A stretch of 5,000 nucleotides of DNA from DATJQF01 sp035505995 (GTDB taxonomy: Bacteria > Bacteroidota > Bacteroidia > Bacteroidales > FEN-979), in assembly GCA_035505995.1 (NCBI GenBank), contig DATJQF010000058.1, forward strand, positions 1 to 5,000. Direction: 5' to 3'. The position numbers were made by a program, and so were the translations under genes. Within the stretch, counting starts at the first letter, position 1, and every line of letters starts with the position of its first letter. Shown here piece after piece: positions 1 through 5,000 of the stretch. Below the pieces are notes generated by a model, which saw nothing but the letters and a program-made list of their open reading frames with translations, had not been told where the DNA came from and searched no databases.

Positions 1-730
1 GAAGCTCCTGCGGATCCTTGCCTTCCGGCCGGATCGTCGATTTGAAATTGCCGATATACCCCGATACCTCTTTGATCTCCGTCTTCAGGAAGACATCGAT
101 GTTAGGGTGGCTTTCGACGCGGCGGATGATGGGCCGGATCAATTGTTGGGCGCTGGTGAGATGAGGGAACGTGAGGTCGAAGTTGGCCACATGCCCGCCC
201 AGGTGATCCGATTTCTCGATCAGGTACACCACTTTCCCGGCGTTGGCGATCGTAAGGGCGGCTTCCATCCCCGAAATCCCCCCGCCGATGACTAGCATGG
301 CAAGATCCACTTTCACCGATCTTTTTTCCAGCGGCTCGTGGAATTTCACCCGCCGGATGGCGGCGATCACCAGGTCAATGGCCTTCTTGGTCGCCTCGGT
401 GCGGTCCGTATGTACCCAGGAATCCTGCTCCCGGATATTGGCCATCTCGAACAGGTAGGGGTTGATCCCGGCCTTCTCGCAGGCTTTCCGGAAGGTCAGC
501 TCATGGATCCTCGGGGAGCAGGCGGCGACGATGACGCGGTTCAGGTTATGTCCCTTGATGTCCTTGATGATCAGATCCTGTCCCGGATCCGAGCACATGT
601 ATTTGTAATTTTTCGACAGGACGACATTCGGAAGGGTGGCGACTTCCTTAGAAACGGCTTCAACGTCCACCATCTTGGCGATATTGGTACCGCACCAGCA
701 AACGTAAACGCCTATTCTCGGTTCTTCCAT
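1..730 (-). CDS. HdrA-family iron-sulfur flavoprotein, second paralogue (N-terminal 243 residues; C-terminus beyond left edge)
   Basis: The gene starts at the ATG at 730 and stays open to base 1, so only the N-terminal part is visible. It encodes the HdrA N-terminal domain (about residues 5-130), with GVYVCWCGTNIA at 7-18 (Cys11, Cys13), YMCSDPGQ at 44-51 (Cys46) and AACSPR at 69-74 (Cys71), which are the expected ligands of the N-terminal [4Fe-4S] cluster. The FAD-binding motif GGGISG follows at 149-154, with the acidic residue closing the fold at Glu172. HdrA proteins carry electrons between FAD and iron-sulfur clusters, and some bifurcate them. One oddity is that the Asp-Cys-X2-Cys segment after the FAD motif, present in the upstream paralogue, reads LTSAQQ here (191-196), without cysteines. 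The start lies 25 bases after the stop of the QmoC-like gene, so it is the third gene of the operon. Upstream there is no clear Shine-Dalgarno sequence. Whether the missing part carries ferredoxin or MvhD-type domains, as in QmoB, cannot be seen. The family call is secure; the subtype is open. Confidence 0.93.
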   Translation of the reverse strand, partial: MEEPRIGVYVCWCGTNIAKMVDVEAVSKEVATLPNVVLSKNYKYMCSDPGQDLIIKDIKGHNLNRVIVAACSPRIHELTFRKACEKAGINPYLFEMANIREQDSWVHTDRTEATKKAIDLVIAAIRRVKFHEPLEKRSVKVDLAMLVIGGGISGMEAALTIANAGKVVYLIEKSDHLGGHVANFDLTFPHLTSAQQLIRPIIRRVESHPNIDVFLKTEIKEVSGYIGNFKSTIRPEGKDPQEL

Positions 731-755
731 ATCTTGAGTTTTTCAGGGAAAACGA

Positions 756-1892
756 TCATTTATTTCTGGGTACTGCAAATTTCTTAAGCTGCTGAAAGTA
801 GATGGCAAAAGGCCGGTATGCCAGGTGCGACCACTTGGAGAAGGGCACTTCGATGAGGATCATCGGGACCAGCACTGCCATGTGCGTGATATAGCATACG
901 TAGGTGGCATAGACCATCCCGTTGATCCGGAAGATATGGATCAGGATGCCGGTGAAGGCCGTCATGGTAAGCATCACCAGGAACAGCCAGTCGCTGATAT
1001 GCGAGAACTGGAATTTCACATCCTTGCGGACGACCCTGCCGATGATCGCCACGCCCAGTCCGAACAGCAGTCCGAAGGTCGCATAATACCCGAGCAACCG
1101 CTGCGGGTGCCAGACCGGGAAGATCTTTTCCGTCTGGAACCAGGGGAGGTACACGACGATCACGATGAACATAATGGTGTAGCCCGACATCAGCAGCCAG
1201 TGGGAGAGCCAGTAGCGCTTGTCGTCGCATTTGTTGAATTTCGGCTGCACGGCGAAGTTGAAGATCAACAGCCAGAATTCGCGGACGTGCACCCAAAGCG
1301 AGACTTTCGACTTACCGTCTTTCCAGATGATCTTATAATACATCCGGAGGATGTTCGAGATCAGCAGGGAGGCGACGATCATGGCCATGATCCAGTCGAA
1401 CGGCTCGACGATGTGGATCGGGGCAAAGGAGTTCACCTTCACTCCTCCCTGGTCGGTAAGGGTCCGGTCGAGGCTGAATCCCATCGACGGCAGCACTACC
1501 AGGAAAGCGATGACCACCAGGGCGGCGAAGAGCAGGATGAATCCCAGCTCCCAGATCTCCGAAGTATAGAACTTTTTCGAAAGGCCGGTCCAGTCGTACT
1601 TGGAGGTCAGGTACCGCCGCAGCGACATCATCAGCTCCCCGGGGTTGGCATCCCTCGGGCAGGTGGTCGTGCATTCCCCGCAGTAATAGCACAGCCAGGG
1701 CTCGACGCTGGTCTCCAGCTCGTCTTTCAGCCCCATCTGCATCAGGCGGATCTTTTTCCGGGGGAACAGGAACCCTTCTTCCGAAAGGGGGCAGATCGCG
1801 GTGCAGGTGCCGCAATGATAACAGGCGTTCCAGTCGCCGATGCCATATTGGATCAGCTGGTTCCGGAGTTCCGGTTGAACACGTACGCTCAT
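756..1892 (-). CDS. qmoC: QmoC-like membrane subunit: HdrC-type ferredoxin fused to haem-b type membrane domain
   Basis: This 378-residue protein has two parts. Residues 1-95 form an HdrC-type domain with two complete Cys-X2-Cys-X2-Cys-X3-Cys-Pro motifs, at Cys24/27/30/34 and Cys68/71/74/78, for two [4Fe-4S] clusters. Residues from about 113 hold roughly six hydrophobic segments (about 116-138, 165-182, 204-216, 232-250, 267-287 and 302-350 as two spans). His231, His298, His319 and His337 lie in or beside them and are candidate haem b ligands. This domain order is that of QmoC, which links menaquinol to soluble Hdr-like subunits in sulfate reducers; DsrK/DsrM-like proteins and HdrE are more distant alternatives. 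The length fits QmoC. The gene lies 12 bases after the first hdrA-like gene, and its start at 1892 is fixed by a strong AAGGAG overlapping the previous stop codon. Quinone reactivity is inferred from the family. With no aprAB in view, a role in sulfate reduction is not supported. The symbol marks similarity only. Confidence 0.88.
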   Translation of the reverse strand: MSVRVQPELRNQLIQYGIGDWNACYHCGTCTAICPLSEEGFLFPRKKIRLMQMGLKDELETSVEPWLCYYCGECTTTCPRDANPGELMMSLRRYLTSKYDWTGLSKKFYTSEIWELGFILLFAALVVIAFLVVLPSMGFSLDRTLTDQGGVKVNSFAPIHIVEPFDWIMAMIVASLLISNILRMYYKIIWKDGKSKVSLWVHVREFWLLIFNFAVQPKFNKCDDKRYWLSHWLLMSGYTIMFIVIVVYLPWFQTEKIFPVWHPQRLLGYYATFGLLFGLGVAIIGRVVRKDVKFQFSHISDWLFLVMLTMTAFTGILIHIFRINGMVYATYVCYITHMAVLVPMILIEVPFSKWSHLAYRPFAIYFQQLKKFAVPRNK

Positions 1893-1900
1893 GTTGAAAT

Positions 1901-1906
1901 CTCCTT
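1901..1906 (-). promoter_or_regulatory. Shine-Dalgarno sequence of the qmoC-like gene
   Basis: AAGGAG on the minus strand lies 8 bases upstream of the ATG at 1892 and overlaps the TAA stop (1905-1907) of the preceding hdrA-like gene. It confirms the chosen start. Because a terminating ribosome would be sitting on it, translational coupling of the two subunits is likely. It stands out because the other starts in this window have no comparable site. Confidence 0.75.
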
Positions 1907-3710
1907 ATGATTCTATAGGTGTAAGTTCTTTGATTCTTTTCTCGACCTGGTCCAGCGGCACCGAAAGGCAGTCGTGCTGGACTTTTCCTTTCAGGATGCT
2001 CTGGATGACGCTGGCGGCGGCTGCAGAACCCTGGGCCACCGCATCCGGGATGTCCTTCGGTCCCTGGCAGGTACCGGCCAGCATGATCCCGCCGCGGCAG
2101 GTGCCGGTGGGGTTGACATTATAATTGGCTTCCTCCATCCAGCCCCCTTCGCTCAGGGGGATCCCGAGCAACTGGCTGAGCTTGCCCGTATCTTCGCCGG
2201 GTTCCAGTCCTACGGAGAGGACCACCATATCTACGGTATTCTCCAGCAGTTCGCCTTTCAGGATATCTTCCCCGCGGATGAACAGCTTGCCGTTCCGGTC
2301 TTCCACTTTGGCCGTCTTTCCCCGGATGATGGAAACCCCTTCTTCCTTGATACGCTCGTAAAACTCTTCATAGCCTTTCCCGAAAGCGCGCATGTCGATG
2401 AAATATTCGAAGACTTCCGCTTCGGGGAGCTTCTCGAGGATCAGGTGGGAGAATTTCAGGGAATACATGCAACAGACCCGCGAACAATATTTATTGTAGT
2501 TCTTATCGCGGCTCCCGACGCAATGGATGATCGCCAGCTTTTCCGGCTTCTCCGTGTCGGTGGTAAAGATCCAGTTCCCTTTCTTGTCCTGGCTCCGGTA
2601 GTGGATATTGCCTCCTGTCGGCCCGGAGGCATTGAGCAGCCGTTCGAATTCGAGGGAGGTCAGGACGTTCGGGAATTTCCCGTAGCCGTACTGTTCCATC
2701 CTTTTCGCGTCAAACGGCTTATAGCCTGTTGCGACAATGATATTTCCCACGTTAATGATCACTTCCTCGTCCTTCTCATCGAGGTTGATGCAATCCGGCA
2801 CCGGGCAGGCCTTCACGCAGGCCTTGCATTTGCCGTTCTTGAGATAGATGCAGTTCTCGGCATCAATGAGGTATTTATTCGGCACCGCCTGGGGGAAGGG
2901 GATATAGATGGCTTTGCGCATGGTGGTCCCTGCATCGAACTCGCTCGGCGCGATGGCAGGACACTTCTCCGCGCACGTGCCGCAGCCGATGCAGGTCTGC
3001 ACATTGACTTTCCTCGCCTTCTTCAGCACCTTCACCTGGAAATTCCCCGGGATCCCGGAGATCCCGGTCACTTCCGAATAGCTCATCAGCCGGATATTGG
3101 GATGCTGGTTCACCTCCACCATCTTGGGGGTGAGGATGCAGGCGGCGCAGTCGAGGGTAGGGAAGGTCTTATCGAAGGTCGCCATCTTGCCGCCGATGGT
3201 GCCTGTCTTCTCCACCAGGTAAACCGTGTTATTGCTGTATGCTATTTCGAGAGCCGCCTGGATGCCGGAAATGCCTCCCCCGATCACCATGGTTTCGGGA
3301 TTCACCGGGGATTCGCCCGGCAACGCCGCAAATTCGAAGGGGATGTCGGAAATCACGCTGGCCAGGACGGCCTTGGCCCGGTCCAGGTTCTTGTTGCTGC
3401 AGATACCGTAATCGTTGAAGCTGGCCAGCCACACCTCGTGGGGATCCTTCCCCGCCAGGTTCATGGCTTTGGAGAACATCGTCTTGACGGTTCCCGGCAG
3501 GGCGCCGGCAATCACGATCCGGTCCAGGTCGTGCGCCCGGATCTTCTTGATGATGTTCGCCTCGTTCCAGGGAAAGTCGGAAAAGAGCCATGTTTTCTTG
3601 ACATTTTGGAAGCCCAGGGAGTAGGAAACCAGCCCGGAATAATCTATCAGGTCCGGGATCGCGGATGGCGGGTTATAGAAAAAAACGCCGGTAGCTTCTC
3701 TGTTTTTCAT
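1905..3710 (-). CDS. HdrA-family iron-sulfur flavoprotein, first paralogue, with degenerate N-terminal domain
   Basis: This 601-residue soluble protein matches the HdrA core. The FAD motif GGGISG is at 144-149 with Glu167 following. A LDCAAC segment gives Cys188 and Cys191. An inserted two-cluster ferredoxin domain has Cys240/243/246/250 and Cys287/295/298/302. The HdrA hallmark Cys-X11-Cys-X3-Cys-Cys is at 397/409/413/414. The FAD-closing segment AGTCQGPKDIPDAVAQ is at 545-560. HdrA proteins use FAD and [4Fe-4S] clusters to route, and in some complexes bifurcate, electrons. Residues 1-130 still follow the HdrA N-terminal domain in layout, but its cysteines are gone: Tyr12 and Pro14 stand where Cys-X-Cys is expected, Phe43 and Ala70 near the other two positions. 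After about residue 572 there is only a 30-residue tail, not the C-terminal ferredoxin domain of methanogen HdrA. It resembles QmoA in role but is longer than typical QmoA. The gene leads the operon; its ATG at 3710 has no Shine-Dalgarno sequence, as is common in Bacteroidota. Confidence 0.92.
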   Translation of the reverse strand: MKNREATGVFFYNPPSAIPDLIDYSGLVSYSLGFQNVKKTWLFSDFPWNEANIIKKIRAHDLDRIVIAGALPGTVKTMFSKAMNLAGKDPHEVWLASFNDYGICSNKNLDRAKAVLASVISDIPFEFAALPGESPVNPETMVIGGGISGIQAALEIAYSNNTVYLVEKTGTIGGKMATFDKTFPTLDCAACILTPKMVEVNQHPNIRLMSYSEVTGISGIPGNFQVKVLKKARKVNVQTCIGCGTCAEKCPAIAPSEFDAGTTMRKAIYIPFPQAVPNKYLIDAENCIYLKNGKCKACVKACPVPDCINLDEKDEEVIINVGNIIVATGYKPFDAKRMEQYGYGKFPNVLTSLEFERLLNASGPTGGNIHYRSQDKKGNWIFTTDTEKPEKLAIIHCVGSRDKNYNKYCSRVCCMYSLKFSHLILEKLPEAEVFEYFIDMRAFGKGYEEFYERIKEEGVSIIRGKTAKVEDRNGKLFIRGEDILKGELLENTVDMVVLSVGLEPGEDTGKLSQLLGIPLSEGGWMEEANYNVNPTGTCRGGIMLAGTCQGPKDIPDAVAQGSAAAASVIQSILKGKVQHDCLSVPLDQVEKRIKELTPIES

Positions 3711-3715
3711 GCTAT

Positions 3716-3739
3716 TGTTAATTTATTAACAAATTAACA
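3716..3739. repeat. Perfect 9-6-9 inverted repeat just before the hdrA-like start codon
   Basis: The arms TGTTAATTT (3716-3724) and AAATTAACA (3731-3739) are perfect reverse complements around a 6-base spacer, ATTAAC. A shorter perfect dyad, GTTAAT-TT-ATTAAC (3717-3730), is nested inside. The repeat ends 5 bases before the ATG and covers the predicted -7 element, so it could be a repressor site or, if transcribed, a small hairpin at the translation start. The region is very AT rich, so chance is a real alternative. Confidence 0.5.
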
Positions 3740-3760
3740 TAAACAAAAAATCTTAAACAA
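3730..3760 (-). promoter_or_regulatory. Predicted Bacteroidota-type promoter of the hdr/qmo operon
   Basis: On the minus strand a -33 TTG (3758-3760) is followed after 20 bases by TTAATTTG (3730-3737). This matches the Bacteroidota -7 consensus TAnnTTTG at all fixed positions except the second. The predicted transcription start is about 5 bases further on, near 3725, giving a leader of about 15 bases. The mismatch at a conserved A is compatible with a promoter that needs an activator; the Crp/Fnr-type dyad next to it fits that. The position is inferred from pattern only. Confidence 0.45.
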
Positions 3761-3777
3761 TGACATTTGTCATGGTT
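3756..3777. promoter_or_regulatory. Candidate Crp/Fnr-family operator upstream of the hdr/qmo operon
   Basis: The core ATGACATTTGTCAT (3760-3773) is a perfect dyad with 6-base arms and a 2-base centre. Read in Crp/Fnr format it is ATGAC-N4-GTCAT, close to the FNR pattern TTGAT-N4-ATCAA and the DNR/NnrR-type TTGAC-N4-GTCAA. The symmetry continues outward to AAC/GTT at 3756-3758 and 3775-3777, giving 9 of 11 matched pairs over 22 bases, the usual Crp/Fnr footprint. Its centre (3766.5) is about 41 bases upstream of the predicted start point, the class II activator position. The regulator encoded right next door is the natural candidate to bind it, but that is inference. Confidence 0.6.
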
Positions 3778-3819
3778 ATAAAAAATAAATATAATGAAAC
3801 AGAAAAAATGCCAGGCTTG

Positions 3820-4533
3820 TCAGGAAGGGAGATTGGCTATTTTCTTTAGTCTTCCCGGATCCAGCAGATAAATACGCCGGCCTTTCAGGCCTACCAGCCC
3901 TTCATCCCTGAACTCGGATAAAAGCCGGATGACGGTCTCGGGCACCGTCCCGATGATGCTGGCCAGGTCCACCCGGGTCAGGCTCAGGTAAGAGCGGTTG
4001 GGATTGCCCGCATCCAGCCGGAATGACCGCGACAGGAACAGCAGGGTTTCCGCGAGGCGCTCCTTGACGGGCTTCTGGGCCAGGGAGGTCATCTTCACTT
4101 CCGCCTCTTCCAGGATACGGCTCAGGGAGATGATCAGGTTACGGGTGAAATCCGGGTATTTGATCATCAGCTGGAAAAAATCGCTTTTGTTGATGAAGCA
4201 GATCGAGGAATCTTCGAAGGCCGCTGCGGATACCGTGTGGTTGTTCCCGCTGATCAGGGCCCGCAACCCGATGAACTCACCCGGTAATGCGATCCGGATG
4301 ATATGCTCCCGGCCGTCGGAACCCTGGCGGTACACTTTTACTTTTCCTTCTTTCAGGCAGAACACCCCTCCGGAGGCATGACCTTCCAGGAAGATTTCTT
4401 CCCCCTTTTTGTACAGGCCCGAGGTTTTCTGGCTGTTGATATATGACAGGTCGGCCTTATCCAGGTGGCCCAGGAAGGTTTCGTTGCCGGCCAGGCATTT
4501 TTCACAGAAATATTCTTTCGGCTTTCTGACCAC
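3820..4533 (-). CDS. Crp/Fnr-family transcriptional regulator
   Basis: The protein has 237 residues. Residues about 20-135 form the cyclic-nucleotide-binding-like beta-roll (GVFCLKEGKVKVY at 56-68, LPGEFIGLRAL at 83-93). A dimer helix follows at about 125-160. The C-terminal winged helix includes LSLTRVDLASIIGTVPETV at 183-201 and the wing at about 211-223. The recognition helix has Glu199 and Arg203, matching Glu209 and Arg213 of E. coli FNR, but Pro198 where CRP has its first contact arginine, which fits FNR-like rather than CRP-like DNA preference. There are only four cysteines: Cys10, Cys13, Cys59 and Cys112. Cys10-X2-Cys13 lies where FNR has its N-terminal cluster ligands, and Cys112 (in SSICFIN) aligns with FNR Cys122, so an oxygen- or NO-sensitive cluster is plausible but unproven. 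The start is a GTG at 4533; an in-frame stop 24 bases upstream leaves no better choice. It lies 109 bases upstream of the hdr/qmo operon on the same strand and is divergent from hypF. Confidence 0.93.
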   Translation of the reverse strand: MVRKPKEYFCEKCLAGNETFLGHLDKADLSYINSQKTSGLYKKGEEIFLEGHASGGVFCLKEGKVKVYRQGSDGREHIIRIALPGEFIGLRALISGNNHTVSAAAFEDSSICFINKSDFFQLMIKYPDFTRNLIISLSRILEEAEVKMTSLAQKPVKERLAETLLFLSRSFRLDAGNPNRSYLSLTRVDLASIIGTVPETVIRLLSEFRDEGLVGLKGRRIYLLDPGRLKKIANLPS

Positions 4534-4558
4534 GGGAGGTATCCGGATTATGGTAACT

Positions 4559-4588
4559 CAAAAATAGTAAAATATCGGATACACGCAA
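4559..4588 (-). promoter_or_regulatory. Predicted Bacteroidota-type promoter of the Crp/Fnr gene
   Basis: On the minus strand a -33 TTG (4586-4588) and a -7 TATTTTTG (4559-4566) are separated by 19 bases. The -7 element matches TAnnTTTG at every fixed position and the spacing is within the known range. The transcription start would be near 4553, leaving a leader of about 20 bases before the GTG at 4533. Confidence 0.65.
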
Positions 4589-4624
4589 TTTTGCCAATGC
4601 CGGCGGACTTATCCATCTTACTGC

Positions 4625-4632
4625 TAACTTTG
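4625..4632 (+). promoter_or_regulatory. Predicted -7 element of hypF
   Basis: TAACTTTG matches the Bacteroidota -7 consensus TAnnTTTG at all fixed positions. No TTG is found at the expected 19-21 base spacing upstream; the nearest (4591-4593) is 31 bases away. Transcription would start near 4638, only about 6 bases before the ATG at 4644, so the hypF mRNA may be almost leaderless. Confidence 0.5.
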
Positions 4633-4643
4633 TACGGTACCTC

Positions 4644-5000
4644 ATGAAGACCTTTTCCATTCACATCACAGGACTCGTCCAGGGAGTGGGTTTCCGGCCG
4701 TTCGTGTACCTGCTGGCCGGCTCCTGCGGATTGAAGGGCACGGTGGAAAATACCACGGCGGGAGTGGTGATCCGGGTGACCGGTAATCCCAAAACCGTCC
4801 GTGAATTCTGCGATGCCATCCGCCGGAAGGCTCCTCTTGCATCCCATATCGACTCGCTGGTAATTACCGAAACGGGATACCGGGAATGGAAGGATTTTTC
4901 GATCGTTAAAAGCTCCGTAATCTCTGAGGAGATCACCGAAGTGAGCCCCGATATTGCCGTTTGCCGGGAATGCCTGGCCGATCTCGAAAAACAACCCAGA
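4644..5000 (+). CDS. hypF: HypF, [NiFe]-hydrogenase maturation carbamoyltransferase (N-terminal 119 residues; continues beyond right edge)
   Basis: HypF uses carbamoyl phosphate and ATP to make the carbamoyl group passed to HypE, which converts it to the cyanide ligands of the [NiFe] hydrogenase active site; it acts in the cytoplasm. The visible part opens with the acylphosphatase domain: VQGVGFRPFVY at residues 12-22 with the phosphate-binding loop and catalytic Arg18, and the catalytic Asn36 in KGTVENTTAGV (31-41). It then enters the zinc-finger region with SPDIAVCREC at 101-110, where Cys107-X2-Cys110 is the first of the HypF Cys pairs. Full HypF proteins run to about 750 residues, so roughly the first sixth is present. 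The start is secure because the acylphosphatase fold begins at once. It is transcribed away from the Crp/Fnr gene. hypF shows that this genome encodes a [NiFe] hydrogenase, though no structural subunit is in view. Confidence 0.96.
   Translation, partial: MKTFSIHITGLVQGVGFRPFVYLLAGSCGLKGTVENTTAGVVIRVTGNPKTVREFCDAIRRKAPLASHIDSLVITETGYREWKDFSIVKSSVISEEITEVSPDIAVCRECLADLEKQPR

Noticed and set aside
107..787. Overlapping plus-strand open frames near the left edge
   Set aside because: They are shadows of the second HdrA-family gene, which is open to the left edge on the minus strand and shows the N-terminal cluster and FAD motifs.
825..1910. Open frame of 361 codons on the plus strand
   Set aside because: It is antisense to the QmoC-like gene, with low-complexity Asp/His/Glu-rich translation and no motif; the minus-strand gene explains the region.
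1974..3737. Open frame of 587 codons on the plus strand
   Set aside because: It lies antisense to a clear HdrA-family gene with intact FAD and cluster motifs. Its translation is rich in Asp, His and Gly without a recognisable fold, as expected from reading GC-rich codons backwards.
3795..3819. Possible terminator after the Crp/Fnr gene (GCCTGGC followed by a T run on the minus strand)
   Set aside because: The stem would have only three pairs around one base, too weak for an intrinsic terminator. Read-through from the regulator gene into the hdr operon cannot be excluded.
4585..4594. Short dyad GCAA-TT-TTGC in the divergent promoter region
   Set aside because: Arms of four bases are expected by chance, and it does not resemble the ATGAC-N4-GTCAT site upstream of the hdr operon.
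4548..4994. Open frame of 148 codons on the minus strand at the right edge
   Set aside because: It overlaps hypF, whose acylphosphatase and zinc-finger motifs are unmistakable, and has no recognisable domain of its own.

Overview
The window looks like a piece of a Bacteroidota chromosome, most likely from an anaerobe or facultative anaerobe. Three things suggest this. The upstream regions carry the Bacteroidota-type -7 element TAnnTTTG (TATTTTTG before the Crp/Fnr gene, TAACTTTG before hypF). Most starts lack a Shine-Dalgarno sequence. The gene content is redox and hydrogenase related. The assignment is an inference, because no rRNA or other marker gene is present.

Layout. Bases 1-3710 hold three minus-strand genes read from right to left with gaps of 12 and 25 bases, so very likely one operon. 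They are a 601-residue HdrA-family iron-sulfur flavoprotein (1905-3710), a 378-residue QmoC-like protein that fuses an HdrC-type double [4Fe-4S] domain to a haem-b type membrane domain (756-1892), and the N-terminal 243 residues of a second HdrA-family protein that runs off the left edge (1-730). Bases 3711-3819 form an AT-rich promoter region with two inverted repeats, one of Crp/Fnr operator type. A Crp/Fnr-family regulator lies upstream on the same strand (3820-4533). Bases 4534-4643 are a divergent promoter region, and hypF, for [NiFe]-hydrogenase maturation, starts at 4644 on the plus strand and runs off the right edge.

How the parts may work together. The cluster resembles the Qmo/Hdr group of electron-transfer complexes: two FAD-binding HdrA-like subunits and one membrane subunit that could exchange electrons with the menaquinone pool. 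No HdrB, AprAB, MvhD or hydrogenase subunit is visible, so the soluble electron partner is unknown. The two HdrA paralogues have lost different cysteine sets. The first lacks the N-terminal-domain cysteines. The second keeps those but lacks the Cys-X2-Cys pair just after the FAD motif. This suggests they work as an unequal pair. The Crp/Fnr protein carries an N-terminal Cys-X2-Cys and a cysteine aligned with Cys122 of E. coli FNR. The best operator-like dyad lies next to its gene, at about the class II activator distance from the predicted hdr promoter, which suggests local control of the operon by oxygen, NO or redox state. The nearby hypF shows that the genome encodes a [NiFe] hydrogenase, which is one possible partner.

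There is no stretch longer than about 300 bases without a gene. I saw no tRNA, rRNA, CRISPR array, insertion sequence or convincing intrinsic terminator.
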